This document shows, piece by piece, positions 1-8,386 of a stretch of 64,000 bases of DNA. Location: assembly GCF_016019955.1 (NCBI RefSeq), contig NZ_JAECRZ010000006.1, positions 186,001-250,000 on the forward strand. Direction: 5' to 3'. Both the position numbers and the translations under genes were made by a program. This DNA comes from Thiosulfatihalobacter marinus. Lineage in GTDB: Bacteria > Pseudomonadota > Alphaproteobacteria > Rhodobacterales > Rhodobacteraceae. Within the stretch, counting starts at the first letter, position 1; each line of letters opens with the position of its first letter. Below the pieces are notes generated by a model. It saw only the letters and a program-made list of their open reading frames with translations, was not told where the DNA came from and made no database searches.

Positions 1-2227
1 GGATGAGGCCCAAGACACCAGCCCGGCGCAATGGCAGGTGGTTGAAAGGCTGGCTCAGGAATTCACCAGCGGCAGCGGCGCGCGCGCCGACGTGCTACGC
101 ACCATTTTCGTGGTGGGTGACAAGAAACAGTCGATCTATAGTTTCCAGGGCGCTGATCCGGCAGAGTTCGACCGGATGCAGGCCGAATTCGCGGCCCGGT
201 TGGATCCCACCGGCCATCCTCTGCAATCCCTGTCGCTGGAATACTCCTTCCGCAGTTCCCGCGCGATTCTGGAACTTGTCGATACCTGCTTTGGCACCCG
301 CGCGCAGGCCGGGTTTCCAAAGGAAAATCTGCACCGCGCCTTTCACCACGAATTGCCGGGGCGGGTGGATCTTTGGCCGGTGGTGGAAAAAGGGCCGAGG
401 CCGGAGAAATCCGATTGGTTCGATCCGGTCGACCGGTTGGGCGAAACCCATCATATCGTTGTTCTTGCCGAGCGGATCGCGGATGAAATCAAGCGCCTGA
501 TTGACACGAAAAAGCCGATCGCGGGCAAGGTGCACACCGATGGCACCATAGCGCTGCGCCCGGTTCAGGCAGGCGATTTCCTGATCCTGGTCCAGCGCCG
601 GTCAGATCTGTTCCAGGAAATCATCCGGGCCTGCAAATCGCGCAATCTTCCCATTGCCGGGGCTGACCGGCTCAAGGTCGGGGCGGAAATGGCCGTTCGC
701 GATCTGGCCGCGCTGTTGTCTTTTCTCAGCACGCCCGAAGACGATCTGTCCCTGGCCACGGCGCTACGCTCGCCGTTGTTTGGCATAAGCGAACAGGCCT
801 TGTTTGATCTGGCCCACCGCCGCAAAGGCGCGTTCCTGTGGGAAGAGCTGCGCAATCGTCGTGATGAATTCGCCGATGCGCTCGTCATGATTGACGATCT
901 GCTGCGCCAGACGGATTTCCTGCGCCCTTATGACCTGATCGACCGGATCCTGACCCGGCATGACGGGCGCCGCAAGCTGTTGGCGCGCTTGGGGGCCGAG
1001 GCAGAGGACGGCATCAATGCCCTGCTCAGCCAGGCGCTTGCCTATGAATCCGGCAATGTGCCCAGCCTGACCGGGTTTCTGTTGTGGATGGAAACCGACG
1101 ACCTGGAAATCAAGCGCCAGATGGACAGCGCGGGCAACCGTATTCGGGTGATGACGGTTCACGGATCGAAAGGCCTGGAAGCCCCGATCGTGATATTGCC
1201 CGACACTGGCAAACGGCTGGTAAAAACCGATGCGCCAATCGTGGATCTGGGGAACATAGCCGCCTGGAACACCAGCGCAGACGCGGCGCCAAAGTCCATT
1301 TCCGCCGCCCGCGATGCGATGGCCGAAGCGCAACGCGCCGAACGGCTGCGCCTTTTGTACGTCGCAATGACCCGGGCGGAAAAATGGCTGATCGTGACAG
1401 CCGCCGGGGATCTGGGGAAGGACGGCGAAAGCTGGTATGACATCATACGTCAGGGCATGATCGATGTCGGCGCCGAACCCTGCATCTATACCGGAGGTTC
1501 GGGTCTGCGGTATGAAGTTGGTGACTGGACTGGTCCGGTGAACAACGCCGCGAAGGAAGCGATCTCGGACTATCCGAACGTTCCCGCGCTTTACAACCGC
1601 TCCGCAATCGCGCCCGTCCCGCGCCCTGTACCGGTTGGGCCGTCGCAACTGGGCGGTGCCAAGGCTTTGGCGGGTGATGCGGGCCGCGACGAAGAGGCCG
1701 CCAAACGGCGCGGCACCTGTATTCACCTTCTGCTGGAGCACCTGCCGAAGTTCGAAAGGGCTGATTGGCGACGCATTACGGAAAACCTGCTTCGAACCGA
1801 AGACCCCCAGGCAGCCCCGAACGACATGGATGACATGTTGGCCGAAGCCGCCCGGGTTCTCGATTCCGCGGAATTAGGCTCTGTTTTCGCGTCAGAGACA
1901 CTGGCCGAGGTGCCGTTTACCGCAAACCTGGGACAGGCCCGATTGTCGGGGGTCATCGACCGTCTGATCGTGACACCCGGTGCCGTCACCGCTGTGGATT
2001 TCAAGACCAACATGACCGTTCCGGAACATCCGCAGCTTGTGCCGGATGGCCTGTTGCGCCAGATGGGCGCCTATGCCCACGCCTTGGCGCAAATCTACCC
2101 GGACAAGCGGATCGACACGGCGATCCTGTGGACACGAACGGCGCAGCTCATGCCACTTCCACACGATCTTGTAACAAATGCGCTTGCCGCGTCGGGGCAC
2201 CTTGACGCTTCTGCGCACGGTCCCTAG
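1..2227 (+). CDS. addA: Double-strand break repair helicase-nuclease AddA (3' part)
   Basis: The 5' end lies outside the window, and the reading frame is already open at base 2. The first visible residues read DEAQDTSP, the Walker B/motif II signature of UvrD-type helicases. Later helicase motifs follow ([13 protein letters not shown] near residue 380, then [10 protein letters not shown]). The C-terminus carries the PD-(D/E)XK nuclease core: GVIDRLI followed by AVDFKTN. AddA pairs with AddB, expected just upstream, to resect double-strand breaks for RecA-dependent repair in the cytoplasm. It ends at a TAG 35 bases before trxA, the usual Rhodobacterales neighbour. No frameshift is visible in the part seen. 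Confidence 0.95.
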   Translation, partial: DEAQDTSPAQWQVVERLAQEFTSGSGARADVLRTIFVVGDKKQSIYSFQGADPAEFDRMQAEFAARLDPTGHPLQSLSLEYSFRSSRAILELVDTCFGTRAQAGFPKENLHRAFHHELPGRVDLWPVVEKGPRPEKSDWFDPVDRLGETHHIVVLAERIADEIKRLIDTKKPIAGKVHTDGTIALRPVQAGDFLILVQRRSDLFQEIIRACKSRNLPIAGADRLKVGAEMAVRDLAALLSFLSTPEDDLSLATALRSPLFGISEQALFDLAHRRKGAFLWEELRNRRDEFADALVMIDDLLRQTDFLRPYDLIDRILTRHDGRRKLLARLGAEAEDGINALLSQALAYESGNVPSLTGFLLWMETDDLEIKRQMDSAGNRIRVMTVHGSKGLEAPIVILPDTGKRLVKTDAPIVDLGNIAAWNTSADAAPKSISAARDAMAEAQRAERLRLLYVAMTRAEKWLIVTAAGDLGKDGESWYDIIRQGMIDVGAEPCIYTGGSGLRYEVGDWTGPVNNAAKEAISDYPNVPALYNRSAIAPVPRPVPVGPSQLGGAKALAGDAGRDEEAAKRRGTCIHLLLEHLPKFERADWRRITENLLRTEDPQAAPNDMDDMLAEAARVLDSAELGSVFASETLAEVPFTANLGQARLSGVIDRLIVTPGAVTAVDFKTNMTVPEHPQLVPDGLLRQMGAYAHALAQIYPDKRIDTAILWTRTAQLMPLPHDLVTNALAASGHLDASAHGP

Positions 2228-2262
2228 GTTCAGCCAACCCAATTCCATTCAGGAGATCCCAA

Positions 2263-2583
2263 ATGGCAACCGTTGCTGTCACCGATGCCACCTTTGACGA
2301 AGAAGTAAAGAATTCCGCCGTGCCTGTTGTCGTGGATTTCTGGGCCGAATGGTGCGGCCCCTGCAAACAGATCGGCCCGGCATTGGAAGAGCTGTCGGCA
2401 GAGATGGAAGGCAAGGTAAAGATTGCCAAGGTGGACGTGGATTCCAACCCGAACGCCGCCGCCGCGATGGGTGTGCGGGGCATTCCGGCCCTGTTCATCT
2501 TCAAGGATGGCCAGGTGATTTCGAACCGCGCGGGCGCCGCCCCCAAGGCCGCGCTGCAAAGCTGGATCGAAGACTCGATCTAA
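2263..2583 (+). CDS. trxA: Thioredoxin
   Basis: The 106-residue product has the classical thioredoxin fold length and the active site WCGPCK around residues 31-36. The conserved cis-proline segment [11 protein letters not shown] follows near residue 75. It is a cytoplasmic dithiol/disulfide oxidoreductase that supplies reducing power to ribonucleotide reductase and other enzymes. An AGGAG ribosome binding site lies about 7 bases before the ATG. It lies directly downstream of addA and is followed by a strong hairpin terminator, so it closes that transcription unit. Confidence 0.97.
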   Translation: MATVAVTDATFDEEVKNSAVPVVVDFWAEWCGPCKQIGPALEELSAEMEGKVKIAKVDVDSNPNAAAAMGVRGIPALFIFKDGQVISNRAGAAPKAALQSWIEDSI

Positions 2584-2607
2584 GTCTCTGCTCACAGAGG
2601 TTGATTC

Positions 2608-2636
2608 AGGGCGCCCCGGTTCCGGGCGCCCTTTTT
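2608..2636 (+). terminator. Rho-independent terminator after trxA
   Basis: A perfect 9-bp stem (AGGGCGCCC / GGGCGCCCT) with a 7-base loop is followed by a run of five T. It lies 24 bases after the trxA stop. It also lies just past the 3' end of the oppositely oriented gene at 2645, so it may act in both directions. Confidence 0.88.
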
Positions 2637-2644
2637 CCTGTCGA

Positions 2645-3550
2645 TCACACCGGCCAGCCCAGCGCCGCAAAACGCGCCCGGATTTTTTCTTCGGCGTCCG
2701 GGCGGCCGGCATTGATCGACATTTTTTGCAGGAACCACCACACATAGCCCGCGAAATCCGGTACCGGCCCGCGTACGGCCTCAAACGCCCCGCCGATGCC
2801 CAGCCGGGCGACATCGGCAGCGATATGATGGAAATCTATCCGGGCGAATGTCACGCAGGGTTTGCCAAGCAAAAATCCGGCAAAGGCCACGCTGGAATTC
2901 TCGGTCACGACATAGGCGCATCTGGGCAAAAGCGCCTCCATTTCTCCCATACGCAGCTCCAGCCGGTCATGGTCCGCATCCAGCCGCTCCAACGCTGCAT
3001 AATCCGCCTCGTCATAGTGTTCCCTGGGGTGCAGGGCCGCGATCACCCGTTGGCCGGGCGCGTGGGTCAGAGCGTGGTGGATCATCTCTGTCGGGCTGCA
3101 TGTCTGAAAAGAGCGCTGTTGCGTCAGACGGCCCTGAAGCGGCACATAGACGAACCCGTCTTGTCCCACTCGTTTCGCGGCCTCGCCATAAAGCCGTTTT
3201 TGCCAGAACCGGTAAAACTTGTCTGCCGCTTCGCGGTCAACCGCGTCGGCATCGAACCGGGCCCGCGCGACATCCCAGTTCCAGCGTTCATTGGTGCGCT
3301 CGATCTGCCAGAACGGATAATAATAGGCCCGCCGTATCGTCACCGAATTGCGCGCAAACGGCTCTTGCATGTGAAACAGCGAAAAGCCCGGCGCCCGGGG
3401 GTCTGCCTGGGACGGATCCACATACGCTGCCCTGAACCCGGCATCCGCCAGCACCGCGCCGATCTTGTTCAGGAAGTTGTGCTCGCCCGCCGCCGCGCTT
3501 TGCCGCAATCCATCGGGCAGATAGAATCTGATTTGCCTTTCACCGCTCAT
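2645..3550 (-). CDS. Unassigned protein, capsular polysaccharide biosynthesis-like
   Basis: The protein is 301 residues if started at the ATG giving MSGERQIRFYL; an in-frame upstream extension reads as non-conserved sequence. No signal peptide or membrane segment is seen. The C-terminal third (ALHPREHYDEADY, then VVTENSSVAFAGFLLGKP and DFHHIA) resembles the C-terminal half of GT-B fold or capsule-synthesis proteins, where a Ser-Ser...GKP loop binds the nucleotide sugar. This is a pattern-level impression only, and no clear N-terminal acceptor domain is recognised. It lies convergent to trxA and divergent from hslV. A role in surface polysaccharide is an inference. Confidence 0.6.
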   Translation of the reverse strand: MSGERQIRFYLPDGLRQSAAAGEHNFLNKIGAVLADAGFRAAYVDPSQADPRAPGFSLFHMQEPFARNSVTIRRAYYYPFWQIERTNERWNWDVARARFDADAVDREAADKFYRFWQKRLYGEAAKRVGQDGFVYVPLQGRLTQQRSFQTCSPTEMIHHALTHAPGQRVIAALHPREHYDEADYAALERLDADHDRLELRMGEMEALLPRCAYVVTENSSVAFAGFLLGKPCVTFARIDFHHIAADVARLGIGGAFEAVRGPVPDFAGYVWWFLQKMSINAGRPDAEEKIRARFAALGWPV

Positions 3551-3651
3551 ACGCCCGACGCTAGGACGGCACGCCCCGCGCGACAAGGCCCGCCCTTGTG
3601 CCTGCGCTTCGGGACGCTCATATAGGGCGACAGACAGACAGGAGAACACAG

Positions 3652-4209
3652 ATGGCCGACGACCAGTTTCCCGGATGGCACGGCACCACGATCATTGGTG
3701 TCAAGAAGGGCGGCGAGGTAGTTATCGCCGGCGACGGGCAGGTGTCTTTGGGCCAGACCGTGATCAAGGGCACGGCGCGCAAGGTGCGCCGCCTGAAACC
3801 GGGCGGGCACGAGGTGGTTGCCGGGTTTGCCGGATCGACGGCGGACGCCTTTGCACTGCTGGAGCGGCTTGAGACCAAGCTGGAATCCACCCCCGGTCAA
3901 CTGGCCCGCGCCAGCGTGGAACTGGCCAAGGACTGGCGCACCGACAAGTACCTGCAAAAACTGGAAGCAATGCTGATCGTGTCGGATGGCAGCGACATTT
4001 TCGTGATCACCGGCGCCGGTGACGTGCTGGAACCCGAACATGATGTCACCGCGATCGGCTCGGGCGGGAATTACGCGCTGGCGGCGGCCCGGGCGCTGAT
4101 GGACAGCGATCTGAGTGCCGAAGAGGTGGCGCGCAAATCCATGGCGATCGCCTCGGACATCTGCGTTTACACCAACGGCAACCTGACCGTCGAAAAGATC
4201 ACCGCATAA
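3652..4209 (+). CDS. hslV: ATP-dependent protease subunit HslV (ClpQ)
   Basis: This is the proteasome-like peptidase of the HslUV (ClpYQ) cytoplasmic protease, 185 residues. The N-terminus reads [15 protein letters not shown]. By alignment with enterobacterial HslV, which begins M-TT-I, Thr12 is the catalytic nucleophile, so a propeptide of about 11 residues must be removed. Such an extension is normal in alphaproteobacteria. The family motif [11 protein letters not shown] and the [14 protein letters not shown] segment are present. A CAGGAG site precedes the ATG. hslU follows 60 bases later. Confidence 0.97.
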   Translation: MADDQFPGWHGTTIIGVKKGGEVVIAGDGQVSLGQTVIKGTARKVRRLKPGGHEVVAGFAGSTADAFALLERLETKLESTPGQLARASVELAKDWRTDKYLQKLEAMLIVSDGSDIFVITGAGDVLEPEHDVTAIGSGGNYALAAARALMDSDLSAEEVARKSMAIASDICVYTNGNLTVEKITA

Positions 4210-4269
4210 GAGCATCGCAACGCTTTTACCAGAAGTCTTCAGGGATTTTTGGCCCCACAAGGATACCAC

Positions 4270-5580
4270 ATGACCAACCTGACCCCCCGCGAAATCGTCT
4301 CGGAACTGGACCGGTTCATCATTGGCCAGAAAGATGCCAAGCGCGCCGTGGCTGTGGCCCTGCGCAATCGCTGGCGCCGCAAGCAGCTGTCGGATGACCT
4401 GCGTGACGAGGTCTATCCCAAGAACATCCTGATGATTGGCCCCACCGGTGTGGGCAAGACCGAGATCAGCCGCCGACTGGCCAGGCTGGCCAAGGCGCCT
4501 TTCATCAAGGTCGAGGCGACGAAATTCACCGAGGTCGGCTATGTCGGGCGCGATGTTGAACAGATCATTCGCGATCTGGTCGATGCGGCGATCATCCAGA
4601 CCCGCGAAACCATGCGCGAGGATGTCAGGGCCAACGCCTACAAGGCCGCCGAAGAGCGCGTGATCGAGGCCATCGCGGGCGAAGACGCGCGCGACGCAAC
4701 GCGCGAAATGTTCCGCAAAAAGCTCAAGACCGGTGAACTGAACAACACGGTCATCGAACTCGACATTGCCGACACGTCAAATCCGATGGGTGGCATGTTC
4801 GACATACCCGGCCAGCCCGGCGGGCAGATGGGCATGATGAATCTGGGCGATCTGTTCGGAAAGGCGCTGGGTGGCCGCACCGTCAAACGCAAGCTGACCG
4901 TGGCGGAAAGCTATGACATTCTGATCTCGGAAGAGGCCGACAAGCTGCTGGATGACGAAACCGTAACCCGCGCCGCGCTGGAAGCAGTAGAGCAGAACGG
5001 CATCGTCTTTCTGGACGAGATCGACAAGGTATGCGCCCGTCAGGAAGCACGCGGCGGCGATGTCAGCCGCGAAGGCGTGCAGCGTGACCTGCTGCCCCTG
5101 ATCGAGGGCACCACAGTGTCCACCAAACACGGCCCGGTGAAAACCGACCACATCCTGTTCATCGCCTCGGGGGCGTTCCACATTGCCAAGCCTTCCGATT
5201 TGCTGCCCGAATTGCAGGGCCGTCTGCCGATCCGCGTGGAACTTCGGGCGCTGACCGAAGCGGATTTTGTCCGCATCCTGACGGAAACCGACAACGCGCT
5301 GACCCTGCAATACACCGCGCTCATGGGCACCGAGGAAGTCACCGTCACCTTCACCGAGGATGGGATCAAGGCATTGGCCAGGATCGCGGCGGACGTGAAC
5401 CAATCCGTCGAAAACATCGGCGCCAGGCGGCTTTACACCGTGATGGAACGGGTCTTTGAGGAACTGAGTTTCACCGCACCCGACCGGTCAGGAGACGTGG
5501 TGACGGTAGATGCCGGATTTGTCGAGACAAACCTGGGCGAACTGGCCAAATCCGTGGATGTCAGCCGCTACGTGCTTTGA
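4270..5580 (+). CDS. hslU: ATP-dependent protease ATPase subunit HslU (ClpY)
   Basis: This is the AAA+ unfoldase partner of HslV, 436 residues from the ATG giving [10 protein letters not shown], with AAGGA just upstream. The Walker A site is GPTGVGKTE near residue 60. Walker B is VFLDEIDK near residue 250. The HslU-specific I-domain lies between them, including a Gly/Met-rich stretch ([16 protein letters not shown]). The C-terminus ends in SVDVSRYVL, the tail that inserts into HslV. It follows hslV in the usual order, with a terminator downstream. Confidence 0.97.
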   Translation: MTNLTPREIVSELDRFIIGQKDAKRAVAVALRNRWRRKQLSDDLRDEVYPKNILMIGPTGVGKTEISRRLARLAKAPFIKVEATKFTEVGYVGRDVEQIIRDLVDAAIIQTRETMREDVRANAYKAAEERVIEAIAGEDARDATREMFRKKLKTGELNNTVIELDIADTSNPMGGMFDIPGQPGGQMGMMNLGDLFGKALGGRTVKRKLTVAESYDILISEEADKLLDDETVTRAALEAVEQNGIVFLDEIDKVCARQEARGGDVSREGVQRDLLPLIEGTTVSTKHGPVKTDHILFIASGAFHIAKPSDLLPELQGRLPIRVELRALTEADFVRILTETDNALTLQYTALMGTEEVTVTFTEDGIKALARIAADVNQSVENIGARRLYTVMERVFEELSFTAPDRSGDVVTVDAGFVETNLGELAKSVDVSRYVL

Positions 5581-5624
5581 TTTCGCGGGCCGGACTGGCG
5601 GTATCGGTTTCTTCACGGCATAGT

Positions 5625-5660
5625 CGCCCGGATTTCCAATGGAACCGGGCGGCTTTTGTG
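5625..5660 (+). terminator. Terminator after hslU
   Basis: CGCCCGG (5625-5631) pairs with CCGGGCG (5646-5652), and an inner TTCC/GGAA stem extends the hairpin. GCTTTTGTG follows. It lies 45 bases after the hslU stop and before the chosen MFS start, which argues against a longer N-terminus for that gene. Confidence 0.65.
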
Positions 5661-5692
5661 TCTATTCACGATCCTTTCACCGGCGGCGGCCC

Positions 5693-6928
5693 ATGACCGC
5701 AACGCGCGCCTTTCTGCGACAGAATTTCCGGTGGCTGTTGCCCGGCATGTTGCTGACCTTTCTGTCCGGTTTCGGGCAAACCTATTTTATCTCGCTGTTT
5801 GCCGGAGAGATCCGCGCCCAGTTCGGCCTTAGCCACGGCGAATGGGGCGGGCTTTATTCGCTGGGCACGGGGGCATCGGCGGTGGTGATGATCTGGGCCG
5901 GGGTGCTGACCGATCATTTCCGTGTCCGGGCACTTGGGGCGGTGATCCTGGCACTGCTCGCCGCCGCCAGCATCCTCATGGCCGAGCTGTCCGCCGCTTG
6001 GGCGCTCCCCTTCGTGATCTTTGCGTTGCGCTTTGCGGGGCAAGGGATGCTGAGCCATATCGCGGTGGTGGCCATGGCGCGCTGGTTCGTTGCCACCCGG
6101 GGCCGGGCGCTGTCCATCGCGGCGCTTGGGTTTTCCCTTGGAGAGGCGTTTCTGCCCATGGTGGTGGTGTCGGCGATGTCGGCGGCCAACTGGCAATCGC
6201 TGTGGTGGATCGCGGCAAGCGTGTCGCTGGCGGGTATTCCCGCACTTTGGGCGCTCCTGGCACAGGAACGCACCCCGCAAAGTCATGCGCGGGGATCACA
6301 GTCGCTTGGCATGAGAGGGCAGCACTGGACGCGCGCGCAATGTCTGCGCCACCGTCTGTTCTGGCTGATGGTGCCCGCGCTTCTTGGTCCGTCGGCCTTC
6401 AACACAGCGTTCTTTTTTCAGCAGGTGCATTACGCCGAGATCAAAGGCTGGGCGCATCTGGAGCTGGTGGCGCTCTACCCGTTCTTCACCCTGACAAGCA
6501 TAGCGGCGATGCTTCTGTCCGGCTGGGCGCTGGACAGATGGGGCACCGCGCGGCTGATCCCGTGGTCACAGGTGCCCATGGTGCTGGCATTTGTCCTGTT
6601 CTCGCAGGCGCAAGTGCCCGTCATGGCGTTGGCGGGGTTGTTTTTCATGGGCCTGACCGCCGGGGCGAATGCCACATTGGTGGCGGCGTTCTGGGCCGAG
6701 TTCTATGGCACCCGCCATATCGGCGCGATCAAATCGGCGGCGGCTGCGGTGATGGTTCTGGGGTCGGCGATCGGTCCGGCAATCACCGGTGGCCTGATCG
6801 ACCTTGGGATCGGACTGCCTCGGCAGTATCTGGGCGTCGCGGTCTATTTCCTGGTCACGACAACGCTGATGGTGATTGGCGTGGCACGGGCGCGGCACGA
6901 TCTGCCGCGCCGCGTTGATCCTGACTGA
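5693..6928 (+). CDS. Major facilitator superfamily transporter
   Basis: The product is 411 residues, about 12 hydrophobic segments, in two halves separated by a basic cytoplasmic loop near residues 190-220 (HARGSQ...RAQCLRHRLF). The start giving MTATRAFLRQNFRW is preferred because the upstream in-frame codons lie over the hslU terminator. The MFS fold and a GxLTDHFRVR-like loop 2-3 motif are visible, but nothing indicates the substrate. It lies between hslU and the nap genes, convergent with napC. It lacks the motifs I would expect of a NarK nitrate/nitrite transporter, so a link to denitrification is not supported. Confidence 0.85.
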   Translation: MTATRAFLRQNFRWLLPGMLLTFLSGFGQTYFISLFAGEIRAQFGLSHGEWGGLYSLGTGASAVVMIWAGVLTDHFRVRALGAVILALLAAASILMAELSAAWALPFVIFALRFAGQGMLSHIAVVAMARWFVATRGRALSIAALGFSLGEAFLPMVVVSAMSAANWQSLWWIAASVSLAGIPALWALLAQERTPQSHARGSQSLGMRGQHWTRAQCLRHRLFWLMVPALLGPSAFNTAFFFQQVHYAEIKGWAHLELVALYPFFTLTSIAAMLLSGWALDRWGTARLIPWSQVPMVLAFVLFSQAQVPVMALAGLFFMGLTAGANATLVAAFWAEFYGTRHIGAIKSAAAAVMVLGSAIGPAITGGLIDLGIGLPRQYLGVAVYFLVTTTLMVIGVARARHDLPRRVDPD

Positions 6929-6976
6929 CACCCATTCCGCCTGTCGTGTCAAAGCCGGTCATCCCCGGCAATCGCC

Positions 6977-7010
6977 GTCAGGGCGCCAGCCGCGCCCCGA
7001 CAGATTTCTT
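6977..7010 (+). terminator. Terminator between the MFS gene and napC
   Basis: GTCAGGGCGC (6977-6986) pairs with GCGCCCCGAC (6992-7001) with one mismatch and a 5-base loop. The T-rich AGATTTCTTC follows on the plus strand. It lies in the 89-base gap between two convergent genes. Confidence 0.6.
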
Positions 7011-7017
7011 CATCAGA

Positions 7018-7725
7018 TCACTTCGACCCAAGATAGGTTTTCAGATCCCCGTACGAACTGGCCGTGGCATAGCCCTTGGGAGGCGGCAGGAAGCCATCCG
7101 CCGTCAGATCGGCCACGACATCTTCATAGGCTTCCAGATATCCCGCAGGCAGCTTGTGCGCGATGCCCTGGTGACAATCGATACAGGTCTTGCCCTGATC
7201 CAGCGCAACCTGGTGGTTGTCAGCCGCCCGGTTTTCCTGCTGGGTAAAGTCCATATATTCAAAGCTGTGACAGTTGCGGCACTCTTTGGAATCCGACTTT
7301 TTCATCCGCTTCCACTCGCGTGACGCGAGGATTATTCGTCGCTCCTCGAACTTTTCCGGGGTCGAGATCGACCTGGTGATGAACTTGCCGTAAAGCTCTT
7401 TGGACGCCTGGATCTTGCGGATCATCTTTGGCCCCCAGTCCTTGGGCACGTGGCAATCAGAGCAAACCGCACGCACGCCAGAGCTGTTGTTCTGGTGAAC
7501 AGTGCCCTGATATTCGGCGTACACGTTGTCCTCCATTTCGTGGCACGAAATGCAGAAGGACTCGGTGTTGGTGGCTTCCACCGCCCAGTTGAAACCACCC
7601 CAGAACAGAACGCCGGTTACAAAGCCGACAATCAGCAGGAAACCCAGCGAAAACACGCCCGAGGGAGAGTTCACAAAACGCCACACGCGCCCGATGAAGC
7701 CCTTATTTGCGTCTTGGTCTGACAT
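7018..7725 (-). CDS. napC: Tetraheme cytochrome c NapC (quinol dehydrogenase)
   Basis: NapC oxidises quinol in the inner membrane and passes electrons to the NapAB complex. The 235-residue protein has a cytoplasmic N-terminus, one membrane anchor (about residues 22-44) and four CXXCH heme sites: CISCH 58-62, CSDCH 88-92, CRNCH 149-153 and CIDCH 181-185. The start giving MSDQDANKGF is preceded by GGAAAGGAC. It is the last gene of napFDABC, 23 bases after napB. Its N-terminal 180 residues closely resemble the protein at 22845-24635 in this window, so the two are probably paralogues. Confidence 0.95.
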   Translation of the reverse strand: MSDQDANKGFIGRVWRFVNSPSGVFSLGFLLIVGFVTGVLFWGGFNWAVEATNTESFCISCHEMEDNVYAEYQGTVHQNNSSGVRAVCSDCHVPKDWGPKMIRKIQASKELYGKFITRSISTPEKFEERRIILASREWKRMKKSDSKECRNCHSFEYMDFTQQENRAADNHQVALDQGKTCIDCHQGIAHKLPAGYLEAYEDVVADLTADGFLPPPKGYATASSYGDLKTYLGSK

Positions 7726-7748
7726 TTTTCTTGTCCTTTCCGAACGGC

Positions 7749-8183
7749 TTACTGCGAAGGCACAAAGACATTGTCCACCAACGCCGGCGCGTCGGCCTGC
7801 GGAACGTGACATTGATTACAGAACCAACGTGTCCCGGACACTGCATCCAGCTGATTGCCGTCGCGATCCAGATAATGCGTCATCGACAGGGTTGGTGCGT
7901 CGCGATCACCTGCGTTCGACCAGTCATGGCACGCCAGGCATTGATTGGCGCTCAGATCGATCTGGTACCGGTCGATCGCATGCGGGATCAGCGGGGGCTG
8001 TTGGCGATAGTTGCGCACAAAGCGCTTTTCATCCTGCTTGTAGATCTTGTCCACCGGCACGAATTCATCGACCGGCGCACCACGCAGGCTTTTGACCGAT
8101 CCGGCTTGCTGGGCGGCCGCCAGGCCACCGGCGATGACGAGAACCGCTATTGTCAGGGCGCTGATGAGGCGTTGTTTAATCAT
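7749..8183 (-). CDS. napB: Periplasmic nitrate reductase diheme cytochrome subunit NapB
   Basis: NapB is the small electron-transfer subunit of periplasmic nitrate reductase and relays electrons from NapC to NapA. The 144-residue precursor has a Sec signal peptide (about residues 1-24) and two heme c sites, CLACH 82-86 and CNQCH 122-126. Distal histidine candidates include H68 and H103. It lies between napA and napC on the minus strand. Length and motif spacing fit the family. Confidence 0.95.
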   Translation of the reverse strand: MIKQRLISALTIAVLVIAGGLAAAQQAGSVKSLRGAPVDEFVPVDKIYKQDEKRFVRNYRQQPPLIPHAIDRYQIDLSANQCLACHDWSNAGDRDAPTLSMTHYLDRDGNQLDAVSGTRWFCNQCHVPQADAPALVDNVFVPSQ

Positions 8184-8204
8184 CTTGCTATCTCCATTGC
8201 TAGC

Positions 8205-8357
8205 TCAGGCGGCCTTACCGACCTTTGGCGCAGGGTTGGATCGCACTCGGGCACGTCCCGGCGCAGGCGTCGTGGAAGTTGCCTTCGCCCCGCGCGCCGC
8301 TTCCTGCTGAAAACGGCGGCGGTCGCGATTGGTGCGGGTTGTCTTTCGGGCGGACAT
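8205..8357 (-). CDS. Small basic ORF between napA and napB (hypothetical)
   Basis: An ATG-initiated frame of 50 codons starts MSARKTTRTNRDRRRFQQ and ends TGA, 21 bases before the napB start. It begins 29 bases after the napA stop. The product would be very basic (many Arg/Lys), without cysteines, signal peptide or membrane segment. The upstream ribosome binding site is weak (GAGCAAAAGAG). The fit into the napA-napB gap is neat, but I recognise no family. It could be chance coding in a 203-base spacer. NapE, NapG and NapH are not present here. Confidence 0.3.
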   Translation of the reverse strand: MSARKTTRTNRDRRRFQQEAARGAKATSTTPAPGRARVRSNPAPKVGKAA

Positions 8358-8386
8358 GGGTTGCTCTTTTGCTCAAAGACGGGCGC

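Noticed and set aside
5693-6928. NarK-type nitrate/nitrite transporter for the nap cluster
   Set aside because: The gene is convergent with nap, carries no NNR box, and I could not see the nitrate signature motifs of NarK. The substrate was left open.
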